A stretch of DNA of 64,000 nucleotides from Sequoia sempervirens. Its lineage: Eukaryota > Streptophyta > Pinopsida > Cupressales > Cupressaceae. Where the stretch lies: NCBI GenBank assembly GCA_007258455.2, contig VDFB02000003.1, forward strand, positions 42,659,986-42,723,985, read 5' to 3'. How positions within the stretch are numbered: the first letter of the stretch is position 1; each line of letters opens with the position of its first letter. Both the position numbers and the translations under genes were made by a program. Below, piece after piece: positions 1-12,700 of this stretch. The notes under the pieces were generated by a model. The model had not been told where the DNA came from, did not search any database, and worked only from the letters and a program-made list of their open reading frames with translations.

Positions 1-3000
1 AAACAAAAATGTAAGCAAGGATTGCATATCCTTAATGATAGTGCAAAAGTATAAAAAATAAACCATATTTTTGTGGATGCCATTTTTTCTATTTTGAAGT
101 AGTGGAACCATAGAAGTCATAGTACCAAGATTACCCTATGAGATAATAGATGAGATAGTAGAGGCTAACATACGAGATGGTGAAGGGAACTCTCCCATAA
201 ACACAATGTTACACAAACAACAAAAATTCAAGGAAAAGAAATATGCAACTTTTATTATTCCCTTAACAAAATAAGTAAAAAAACTTGGAATACAAACTAT
301 CAGGGTCATAAGACCTCTGTTACAGCAATATGGGCTACAATACAAGCAGGAAAATCAAACATGTAAGTCTAGAAAATGGCAATAATGGCCACCAATAGTA
401 ACAACCCTAACCTTAAGTCTTTTCCATTACACCAAAAGGAATGTAGAACAAGTACCAAGTTTTAGTTAACACCATGCCACAAAACTAACAAGGGTATGCT
501 TGGTAAACATGTTAGTCAAGCTCAACCCTATGTAACAAGTGAGGGGGTAGAGGTTTTTCTATTTTGTTGTGGTTGATATCATGATCTTAGTGGTGTGAAT
601 CATTATCAATATTGGCATTTTGCAAAAGTATTAATAATCTTCTAAACTTTGGCTCTTTCTATAATTTTTAATCTCAAAAGTGGATCCTACAAAAATCCAC
701 AACTTAATAATCAAAAAGCATATATTATTTTTCTATTCAAATATAAAAATAAAAAGAAATATAAACTTATATTATTTATTTTCATAAATAAAAAATAATA
801 ATTATAGTTTAAATTATTCAAACTATATGTCATATCTTATTTTTACTTCCCTACGCTTTTTTTTTTGGATAGCATCTTAATCATTTTAATAGGCTTTTTA
901 ATTGTCACATCTTAAGCTTTTTCCTAACCTTTTGGTTACTTTCTTTTGTTTTAAAGTCTCTCACACATCTTAATCTTTTTCTAAACTTTCGGTTAATCTA
1001 TTATTTTATCTTATTTTAAGAGTTGAGCTACTTGTCCAGATTTAAAACGGTGTTGGAAATAACATATTGAACTTTGGTTTCCTTCTTTTAGTGATGTTAA
1101 GAGCATATGCAGTTAAATTCAATTTTAATGGTCTAAGCTTACCTTATGCGATGATGTGTTCTCTATACCTATCTTGCAGACCTATTTGGATTGACATGTG
1201 TTAAGAGCATAGCACAAACGACATCCACAACAGTGTATAAACTATTAACTTTACAGTATCGTCCACATCAATACCCAAACGTTCTAACAGGCACATGCGT
1301 TCTCATGTTCAGTTATCTCAACAGCTCTTTTTCAGATTCTTAGAAAAAAAGTGCGCCTTCTTGCTTGTCTTTACCTTCTAAAACAAAAATTGATACACAT
1401 ATGTGATATGGATGTTTCATTCAAAGCATAACTTCTGCCCTTGCTTTTTAAATGGACAGATCATGAGGTCACAGGCATAAGTATTTTGTATTCTACTATA
1501 AAGACTGCAACATAGAGCTTTTTATATTCCCTTAAAGATGACGCAGTTGGATAACATGGCTGATATCAGCAAGTCATGGTTTTGAGACCTGCAAGATTTT
1601 TTTAAGCACTTTATTTTTCATAAAAAGGGTAAACAAGATAGACAAAAATGCGGGACGAGTCCATCTTAGTCGAAAGTAATAAAAATTCGTTCATTTTGTC
1701 TTTAAAGTATGTTGATATCCTCTGTTTCAGATCAAATAGTTTATTTAAGTTATGAAGAGTTTAAAGTATTATAACATTTTATATTTATCTCCCTCAATAA
1801 AAGTGTATGTCAAGTCAGAAGCAAATGTTCTTTACAAAAAGCACTGTACTCGCATGTGTCTCTTTTCTCAGTTTTAATATAATCAAATCCATCCTTCTCA
1901 AAAATTATTGAAAATTTCAACATCTTGGGCATTGTAGTCTTCCTGGTCTTACTAAGAAAACAAAAATTTCACATGGACAAAGATTGCCTGAGTAAGAGTG
2001 GTCATCAAATTACAAGCGAATGTTGCTTATAAATATGTCTCAATCTACTTTTTCTCTATTTTAATTTAATGAAAATATAAAATATATCTTACTGTTCTTT
2101 TGAATTAGTTGAATGTAATATCCCTAATTTATTAGTTTTTAATGGGTAAACGTCAATAGCATATACTATGCAAGTTCCAGGCATATATTTCTTTACAGAG
2201 TATTCTATTCACTTTGTCCATCTTTGCCCTTGGTGTTCATCCAATAAAAAGCGAAATATATAGACATAGTAGTCTTCCTGTCTCACTCTTTTTTAATAAA
2301 AAAGCAAAATAATTGCCACATTCAAACAAGACTTTAATTTGTTTGGTAGGAAATTAATTTAATCTCACAGAAATTTGCACTCTAATTGTCTCGTGGTTAC
2401 GAAAAGTCTCGCTAAAATGCAGACCATTGCAAAGGGCAAATAAAATCCTGCTGTCATGAACCCTATCTCAATCATGTTCCACTGATGGAATAGCATCGTT
2501 ACCAATTATAATGTCTTTTAGGGTTCTGCTGCTTTTTACTTTCGCACTTTTGTACATTGTAAATCAAAAAGTTTTGCAATAGTATTATGTTGAAAAGAGC
2601 TAGACAAAACTAGATCTATGCAAAACATATCAGGACTTGCCAGAAGCCCAAAGGAAGATATTGGTGCTTACTGCCCGAATGCATTGTGAAGCGATATTGT
2701 TTTCCAACTCTAGAGTAAATAGCTCCTTCGATAATACAGATAAATCTCATCTAATACGTTCTCGCACCTAATTTGACGTCTCTCTTCCTCATGTTCGGGA
2801 CTAAAAACATGTCCCTGATCAAGAAAAGCCTAGATATATACGAAAGTTTGAATGAAGCACATTAAATTAAGCTGTGGGTTGTCATCATAAGATTTTACTC
2901 AACAAACACAATAAATGTAACATGAATGTTGACTGCCAAAACTGTCGAAAAAATCATGTCTGCTTGGAAACCTGAAATAACTCTATCAATTGCTTTAACC

Positions 3001-3108
3001 GAATGGAACCGCTTAATTATACACTATATAAACCTTACAAAATACAAAACTTCACCTTGTAGAAACTCAAAAGTGCCCCCTGCTCTCCATTCATATTAGC
3101 AATGCCTG
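1..3108. other. Intergenic, no gene seen
   Basis: AT-rich sequence downstream of the kinase gene. I see no open frame with protein character, no LTR pair and no RNA gene. Confidence 0.5.
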
Positions 3109-3791
3109 ATGCATTTCGGCTGCCAGGATTTGCTTTCCTCTAGAGCAAACCTTGCAATTCATTTACAGCTTAAGCATAGCCATTGGAAACGAACCAAAGC
3201 CATCATTCTTCAACTAGATTGGAAGGCTAGAAAATATAATATCGTTTTCTGTTGTATACACTGTACATTTTATTCTGAAGATCCCTCCAAAAAGTTAGAT
3301 GTACATCAACCACCTGCTCCACGACATGAGAACTGGGGGAAAACAATCAATGCCGAACATTTCCCTCTTCAGGGAAAGTCTTTACACATTTAGTAAAGCT
3401 TGGGTGGCAAAAGGTCACTAGATAGAGTACCATCAAGTGAATAACGCCATACAGTCTATAATAAATATAGATACTTGGTCATGGCCAATTGGCAATGTGA
3501 GCTTGTCTGTATAGCTCCCAAGAGAAAACTGCCTTTCACAATTCGCTCTACATTGTGTCCTGCAAATGTGCTTTGCAACTCCAGAAAAATTGCCAGTCAA
3601 TCATTTCTTTTCCATTACACAGATCTGGAGCCTGTAGTTTCCCTTGCATTAGGTAAACCGAGAAAGCTTTATGCCATGGTACACTTATGCTTCAAATCCA
3701 GCTGCCCGATGATGCCTGTGGAGGAACTTGATTGAAGTTCTCCATAGATTGCAATCAATACTGATATCATACAATGAAACACGTGCAATTG
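3109..3791 (-). other. Probable 3' UTR and downstream flank of the PIP5K gene
   Basis: This is the sequence after the TAG at 3792-3794. A possible poly(A) signal AATAAA on the minus strand is at 3269-3274. Short open frames on the plus strand here show no domain character. The 3' end is not defined by the sequence. Confidence 0.35.
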
Positions 3792-6700
3792 CTATGATTT
3801 CCCTGGAAAGGTTCTGCAGATAAAATCCTGAAACCGCTTGGAATACAGTTTTGGATCCACTGCTGAAATTGAGTGAGAATCAAATTGCACGGACTTGTAT
3901 GCATGCTCAAGTCTCTTGGAAATATCATAATCTTGGAGAATGTCTATAATTCCAAAGTATAATACCACATCATAATCGTCACCAAACAACTCCCCTTCTG
4001 GATGAGAATCTTGAGCAATTTTTGGGGTCCTGCGAATGGCCCTGGCAGGCATGTTCACACCTAGCTTTATTCCCAGCCTGCAGTAGCATTGAAATTTTAA
4101 CCATCATTTACATTAAGGCCAAGGAAATGTTTAACACAGTGAATGTTTATGACTGCCAACGGTATAAAGAAAGCTGAATCCAACTATGGTTTACCTGGCT
4201 GTTCCCGGAAGGACTAGATCAGTATTCTCCACTTGAACACCAAAATCTGGTAGTTACAACATATTAAAGATTGTTAAGCAACAATGCTCCTTGTAAGATG
4301 GCACTCATCTTCTTATTTTTCTATGCAGTAAAAGACAAGCTCATTTATTCATATATTAAGTAGCAGTAAAGAAGCTATTCAAACATGAAAGGGAAGACAA
4401 AAAGAATTCTAAAACACAAAGTCAAAATAATAATACTAACAGGTTTAATTGTAGCAAAAGTTTATACAAAACACACTAAACTAAAACAATTGACATACGC
4501 TCCACTTCCAGTTAAGAAAATAAACTCGAAAAAAAAAATGGAGTAAGCTCAGGCAATGTATTAAACAATTCAGTACCCTATTGCATCTCATACATGGTTC
4601 AAGTATGAGAATTCTGAAGGAGACAGCCCAAGAGAGAAGCCCCTTACTAGGGATGCACCTAGAAGATACCTCAAGTACTGAGCATCCATAAATAACAAAA
4701 ACCACTCATTAGTATGGCCATTAGACAGAGGCATTACAACACAATCAAATTATCAATAAGATTTTGTTGCTAGCAGAAGATTCCAGGAGATCAAAGTAAC
4801 AGACAATTAATCAGATTTAAGGGCTCATAAAGCAACCTGCAATCACATGTCCACCACTATCTGCTCGACTGGAACACATAGCCCAACTAGCCAGCAATGA
4901 TACAATGGGTAAAGAGGAAAGATCCAGATGATGTAGAGACATTCTTGTTCTTGCAACCAATGCCACACAGCTATGAATGACTCGATCCATCTTTCCATTT
5001 AAGCTCTTAGGAAGAAATCTATGAACCTGGGGTTCCTACTCTTGTAAAGGTTCTGAATTATGTCGAAGATAGTCTCAAGCCATAATAGTTTTCTATTTGC
5101 CAGTATAGAAAGAGAATTATAGAAACTTGTGCAGGCTCTTTGCTGTGATATGATATTCAGGAAAATGATGAGAAACAAAACTCCAAACAAGTAAGCAGGC
5201 TCTTAGATGCAACAAGAGCTCCATGTGCTCTACGACCCACAGACAAATCTACTCTAGTAAAATAGGCAATCAAAAACCAGTCCCCCTCCCATTTATAACA
5301 TCGGGCAGGCTCTTAACAACAAGCTAGCATTCAGGCAAAGGAGAAAGAGAATTTCACAACCCTCAGGAAGGCTCTTAGATAAGGAGTTTCTGAGCAGAAA
5401 CAAATCCTCACTAATAATACTGATGCAATTTTTTTTTAATCCAAATTGTTTGCAGTTGAATGATCCTCCAGGTCAGCAGGATCACATGCAAATTGGATGT
5501 GACATTGCAGTAGCACACACTGGGGGTAACAAACTGTAATAAGAGCTGGGGAGCTCTCCTGGTGATCAGGGTTTGAGACTGGACAATGCATGAAGCATTT
5601 GCAGACATTTGAGACTCAAGCATCAACAGCTCAAAATCAAACTGAAAAGGAAACTTTGCCAATGAAACTAAAGAAAAATAGTCATCTTAAATAAATATCA
5701 ACATTGCATGATCCCATCACAGTGCAGTTTACTTGGTACAAACATATTGTTGGGTGTGTCCCATGATATAATGCCAGTTCCTAGCTATATTAATAAAACA
5801 TATTGTTCTTTCTCATTCTGTTGCATAGTTAATTATTTGTAGTTTGGCATCCATTGCTTAAATCAGATAACCATGAATCTGAGCTCTTCTAAGTGCCTGA
5901 TAGAAATAAGAAAAACAGTGAAGAGCTTCTCTCAAAAAGTATCAGAGGTTAGTGCTAAGATTAGTAAAAACATGCCCCTCTTGGCAGAGTCCACTACAGT
6001 CAAAACTTTTAGAGGTTGAAAACTAGGATGTAGATTTTTAACTTTTGTGGGATTTGACCTTTATGCTTTTAGTCATCTCAACATGACCTCCATGAGTAGT
6101 CATTTTTATAAAAAAAATTACGTGTTGGTAATAATTACAAGGCAAGAGACACGTCGTACAAAAGGCTATTGGATCCCAAGATTTGTATAGAACCTCAATT
6201 CATGGATTGCACTCAATTTGAGAACACGATCCCACTAAAACTTAACTTGTCCTTGTCATTGATGCTTCTATGACAAACAAAAACAAAATGAAAATAGATG
6301 CATACTAAAAGAATCTTAATCTAAAATATGCATCTTGATAGTACTTGAAATTGCACAATTTTCATGTTATTTGGAAACTTTACTGCATAAAATTGCGTTG
6401 CAACTCACAGCTTTTGCAAATTGGGAAATAAATGTTTGTGACATACATGAACTACAGGGCTTAATGCATGTCATGTTAAGTGCATGAAGAATGAAAAGAG
6501 AAATCACTTTAAATCAGATAACGATGGCTTCTAGTATGCATTTGCCTTACAGAAAAGCTTACCATCAGATGTGAGTGCTTTAAAAGTTTCATCAATTGAA
6601 AGATGTGTATCTGTGGAAGAATTCTTTGGTGAAAAAGGAGTAGAATACTGTGAATATTGTGGTGGTGCTCGGAGATGAAGACCCAGTAAAAGACTGTAGT

Positions 6701-9700
6701 CCATTATTCTCTCGGCTTCCAAAAAGTTGCAATCACACTTGATTTGTCTGCAGATAAATACATTCTATTAGTACAGATAAATTGTGGCAAATAACAACTA
6801 GCTGAAGCATTAGAAAAAATGTGCATGAATAAGAAAAAAATAATCTTTTAAGAGAAATAAATTCACAATGTCAAAAAATTCCTGACAGTGATAAATGTTT
6901 AAAGCCTTTCAAACATGTTACCAGCAATAGTGCCATCCAAAACTTTAAATATGACATATGTTTGGTCAGCACACCCCAAAAATTAGCATAAGTAAATACT
7001 GAAAATAAGGTTATTTAAACAACTGTGTTATGGTGTAATGAGTTCTTCTTCATTAATAAATATTTTGTGAAGGAAGGTTGTGGGAAATTTTACGTTGAAC
7101 TAAGAATGCAAGCCACCTTTTATTTTACATCTGTAGTCTTTTGAAAGATTTGTATCTTCTCTTAATTTGACAACACTTGTTTGATCCATGACAAGCAACT
7201 GTTAAGTCAAAATACAATATATAACTAAGAATGCAAGCCACCTCTTATTTTACATCTGTAGTTTTTTGAAAGACTTGTATCTTCTCTTAATTTGACAACA
7301 CTTGTTTGATCCATGACAAGCAACTGTTAAGTCAAAATACAATATATTTGGCAAGCATGCCAAGAAAACTCAGCACAAGTAAATAGGGAAAGAAGTTTAG
7401 ACCTACTTCTGTGTGATATTGTAATGATTTTTCCAAGCTAATAATAGATTGGCATGAGTAAAGGTTGTGGGAAATTTTACATGGAATTGAGACTGATTTA
7501 TTTTCATCAGTTATTCATAATTGGAATGTATAGCCAAAGAAATATAAAAGCATTTCATCCCAAAAGAATTACAGTGTGGGCCTAAGAAACTTGCTTTAGA
7601 AGTGCCTGGCGCCATGATGGCTCAAGCTGAAACACAAACTTTAGATCTAGATCCTTGAGAGTTGTAGTCTCATCAATTTCTACTTTGTCTGTTGATCGAC
7701 CTTGAGATGAGCCTTTTAGATCAAACCGTCTATGTATGTGAAGCTCTGAGCAGAACATATTTCCCATAACTATAAGTTGTACCTGTTACAAATTTCCAAA
7801 TCCAATTTATCAGAATATATATGATAAATTTTGCTTTACAATGACTTTGCACTCATAATGGCAAAGGACTCTCATAAATAACATCTAGAGACTAGAAACA
7901 GAAACATCTCAACATGATATTATCATATTATCTCTTCTTATTCATTAATAATATACAAGAAATAGAATAGCTCCTCGTATTTTAATTTTGAAAATATGGG
8001 GTAGGTAAGGAGAAACTGACATATCGTGGCAGCAATTTAATGGAAAACAGATAGGGCAGATAGGGTAAGAAAGAAAAGAAAATACCTTTTGTCCCCCTGC
8101 TGCTCTGATACTATGTAGGCCAAAAAATTTAGTGATCAATGTGCTTTCATAAGAGCGAACATGATTATAGTAATTTGGTAGCATACGAAGAAGTACCTGT
8201 AAAATGGTCACACTGGTATACAATGAAAATATGCAGGATTACAAACAAAAAATAATAATCTAATTTGCTCTTATATTATTAAAAAATATTTAGATAAGAT
8301 GCTGAAAGTGTGTGGAACATGAAGGCAACTGAGGGAAACCTACAATATAAAATTTGTGGACCTTGCAACCAACATCAATTGGCTACCATGCCTAAATATA
8401 TAGCTTAAAGAACTCGTTCAGTTACAGTGAGCTTCTTAAGATTCAAAGTTAACACACAATTTCTGAGGGTGCCAACAAACATTGCCAAATAAAGAACAAT
8501 AACTGCCACTTTCCTCCAATAATTGTATAATTTGAATAGATGTACTAAAGCCATGAGAATAAATAAGTATGGACCATGTTTAAAATGTAAATATCTGGTG
8601 CACCAAAAACCAAATGTGGAAAATTTAGCATTTTGAGAATTCCATGTCTAAGGGACAAACACACATAATTAAAATTGCTGAAATGCATTTTGTAGAGGAC
8701 ACCACCACAGCCATGAACTGTTTCAGATCAAGATAACCCACACTTAGAGATGAAGATAGGATCAAATGCTCTGTTTAACTATTTACAGGTAGAACATGTT
8801 ACTTTTACACAGCTTTGGATTTGAATGCAATCAAAATTTCTCATATTCAGAACAGGATCACTAAACAGGCTCAAGCAACTTGTACTGCAGTTTATAATAT
8901 TCCTATACTAAATTTCTTTTATGATACAACTGTCTTGAGGAGCTTGCTTTTCATCAAGTTTCTCTAACAAGTATCTTCTACACTTAACATTCAATTCCAT
9001 TAACAAAATATTCTACAAAGGAAAATACTTGGATGCCTGAATATCATGAAGATATATCAATATGCCTACTTATCCAAGTATATCATTTTTTGAGGATAAA
9101 GGGCAATCTACTGACAAGAGAAAAGACCATTTTTTACAAATTGACATAGGAATAAACCCATTCATTGTGGGAAAGAGGGCAAGAAAGCAGATCTAAAGTA
9201 CAAAAACTGGAACTAACCTAGAAAAATGAAGAGAAAATGCATTATGCAAGTATATAACTTTCTTTACTTAAGTTTAGGTCTCAATCAGATTTCCTTTGGA
9301 ATACCTTTTTAAAATTAAGGGGAAAACCAGCAAACTGACTTGAATATGAAAGATGATGCCTTATCAAAACCCTTGGTAACATGAACCCAAATGCTCAAAC
9401 ATTTTATCTATTCATCACTTGCATTTGCAGAGCTCCTACACCTTCTTATATTATCATTTTCCATCAAACTCACAATGAACTTTTAGTTAGTCATTGATTT
9501 GTGCAAAAATGAAAATAGACCAGAAATGGAAAACAACATTATGTTTGAATTGTACCTTTACTTCAGATTTCCGCATTATCTTTATCATGAACCGATCAAA
9601 AGAATCAATAGACCAGAAATGGAAAACAACATTATGTTTGAATTGTACCTTTACTTCAGATTTCCGCATTGTCTTTATCATGAACCGATCATCGTGAGAA

Positions 9701-12700
9701 AGATAGAAGACACTGCCACTCTTTCCTGGAGAGGAGAGTTCCCGCAGAGCATCGTTTCCACAAATAGAAAGCATATAATCAGCTGCATCAATTTTAAAAA
9801 GTTCTCGAAGATGCCTGAATATTGTGCAAAAATGCTAAGTCACAAAATGTTGGTAATATCTTATGATGCAAGAGCAAACAAAATTATAAGAATTCCAGAG
9901 TTCATAGCATTCCCTCTAAAAATTGTTCTGATCAAGTTTCTCAAAATATACTTGAAGAACTGAATCATTTTGGATTAGGAATTTAGGATATCTTTAAGTA
10001 TAAAAGTGGTAAAGGAAGTAATCTAGGTTAAGGAAATCAAATCAAGTACAGTTTTGGAAAGATAGTTGCTTTTTGGCTATTTGAAATTGTTCTGAGATTA
10101 TCAGGAATTGTGCTGCAAAAATCTAGACAGATATTAGCAAACTGAATACAAAATAAGAAAAGCATTTATCCAGTCTGCAGTCATAAGGAACATCCATGCA
10201 TCTTCTCAGTTCGAACAAAAATCAATGTACAGCTCGCAAAAATTGGACTTTGTTCCAAGGTTGTTGGAATGGTTGAAATCATTATGAGATTCATTAGGAA
10301 ACTACTTCTAGATTTTAAGTTAAACAAATGTATCCATTATAAATTTACAAGTGCATATAAAGATAGAAAATGCAGCATAAATTCACTTGGAAGGTGCTGT
10401 GTAACATCCAGGTGTATACTCAGTGCTATGAAAACAAACCGGGTAACAGCATTATTTTGGACCATTATGGGATCAGGTAGCGTCAAAGCCACATTTTAGT
10501 GCTGTGGAGAGTCCACTTATTTTCTCAAATCCAATGAAAATTGAAATCAATTGCAAATCTAGAAATAGATTTTTTCTGAGACCCACAAGCAAATCTACCA
10601 GCATGCAAATAAAGTTTGCACAAAAACATACAGCATGAAGTCCTATTTAGGGTGCCATGGAGAATCCAAATGAGTTCTCAGTTCCAATGCACTAGGCTTG
10701 AAAGTAACATCAGTATATTGTTGAAGTGTAGAAGTAAAAAACCCTGCGCTTGTCAAGAAAAAAACACTGGTAGTATTATTATTCCAGATATAATCTGTTT
10801 CCAGTTACAGAACATCTCTACCAATCAAAATGATATGCATTTCAGAAAGCTTTGGACCTGAAATAACTTCACTTGAATGAAAACTTTCCACGAAGGACAA
10901 TGAAGGAAGACAGCTGATCTTACTAGTCCATAAGTTACTGGTTCGGTTTTGGGTTCAGGTTCGGGTTCGAGAATCCGGTTCGCCAGTTCGGTAAATATTT
11001 TTTTGGGGGTTGGGTTCGTTTTGGGTTCGGCAATACAAAAACATATAAAAATCAGAAATATATACATATTTGAAGCAGTAATTAAGTTCAGAATACACCA
11101 CCATATTAATAGTCAAATAACATAGCAAAAATACACCACCACTTTATACTCAAATGTCATGATATAGATTCATTTGGCATATTTTATTGCTTCCTCTTCA
11201 AACATAGGATTTGAGAAGTATGTATCCAAATTTTGGATCTAAGAACATGTTGTGCATTTGTTTGAGCTGTCAAAAGTAGGTATGCACAACTTGCCTAACC
11301 TTCATTGTAAGTCCTAGCTGTGGGTTCCTCTCTCTTTCTTGGGTCTGTTTCTTAGCTTCAATTGGCAAAAATTGGTAAGAGACATTGTTTCATGAGATTA
11401 TTCCTAAGAGATCTATACTCATTTAGGTAGTCCAAATAGCTCTGTCCTACATTCTCCTGTCCCTCTGACCATCTAGGTCTTCTGTTCTATCCAAAATTTA
11501 GGCATCAAGGGTCTAGTTACTGATCCTATTATTGTTCTGGTATTATTATTATTGTTGTTGTTTGCAGAGTTAATTGCATCACTGTTCATATTTTCAACAT
11601 TTGTGTCAATAACTTGGTCAACTGCTGCTGTCCCTGTATAAGTGCATTTAGTTGCTGATCTGTATTAATGTCCTCATGTGAATTTCTTTTATCTTTGTTT
11701 GCCATAATTTCTTCTACTTCCAAATCTGCAAATGAAAATCCTTCTGTATTTTCCAAATATTGAAATTGTGGCCTTTTGAGTTCTATCTGATAGCACTTGT
11801 TTATTCTATCACTTGGATACATATGGAGTGTATTTCTACATCAATCTGTTAGAGACCCAACAGGCTAGTAGGAAAACTAGCTTAGATACCAGTAAAATAT
11901 CCCTAACTGATTTTTTTGTATTTTTGACAAATGTTTGACAAAATACTTATGAACTAAATAAATGCAAGAAATTGATTTACTTTGGTCTAACCACAATTCA
12001 TGTAGCTATAAAAATGAAATATTAATGGTATTCAATTGAAATTTATCTCAACACAACTACAGACGAAGACAACACATATCTATTTCATGTGTTAGAGGCA
12101 AATATTAGGGTTAGAGGGAATAAAATAGTCTTTAAAAGTCAACAAAAGGTCAAAAAATTAATTAAAAATTGCTAGAACACATTGAAAAAGTCTGCCTGGG
12201 CACAAATTCTACCCGGGTTCGGAAAAAACGGACCTTGGCCGAACCCACAGTCAGGGTTTCGAACCCTGGTCGAACCCACAGTCAATTTTTCAAACCCACA
12301 GCGAATTTGATCGAACCGGACCCGAATTTCGAACCAGAACCGAACCCATATCGTACCCGAGCTTCCCAAGGGCGAACCCAGTAACTTAGCAACTTTGTAC
12401 CTAGGCCTGTAAGTCATTAGGTATATTTTTTGGTTGCTAAGATATCAAACCTATGTCATATTTGATGCCTCTCAAATTTTGAATGTAATCAAATGTGCAT
12501 GCTGCTAAGTGATTTTTCCATAACGATAATATAAAAACAATTGGTTTTCAATTTTAGTATATTTATTGCAAATATCATCAATGCATCTTATGAGTGGAAA
12601 GTTAACATGTGTAAGAAATTCCTGAAAGAAACGAACAATTTCCAGCTTCTAGAAAGCAGGTGGTTGTGATATGTCTATTATGTGTAGATTATTTACACAA

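Noticed and set aside
3109..3735. Two plus-strand frames of about 90 residues next to the kinase stop
   Set aside because: They lack domain character and lie in the likely 3' UTR of the minus-strand gene; one begins only at a non-ATG codon.
5411..5662. Possible extra kinase exon in intron 6
   Set aside because: It is open and has an acceptor-like TTTTCAG, but no frame matches the PIP5K9 insert; the 6563/4246 junction is already in phase.
9494..9963. Plus-strand frames across the duplicated exon
   Set aside because: Antisense to kinase exon 3; explained by the duplication.
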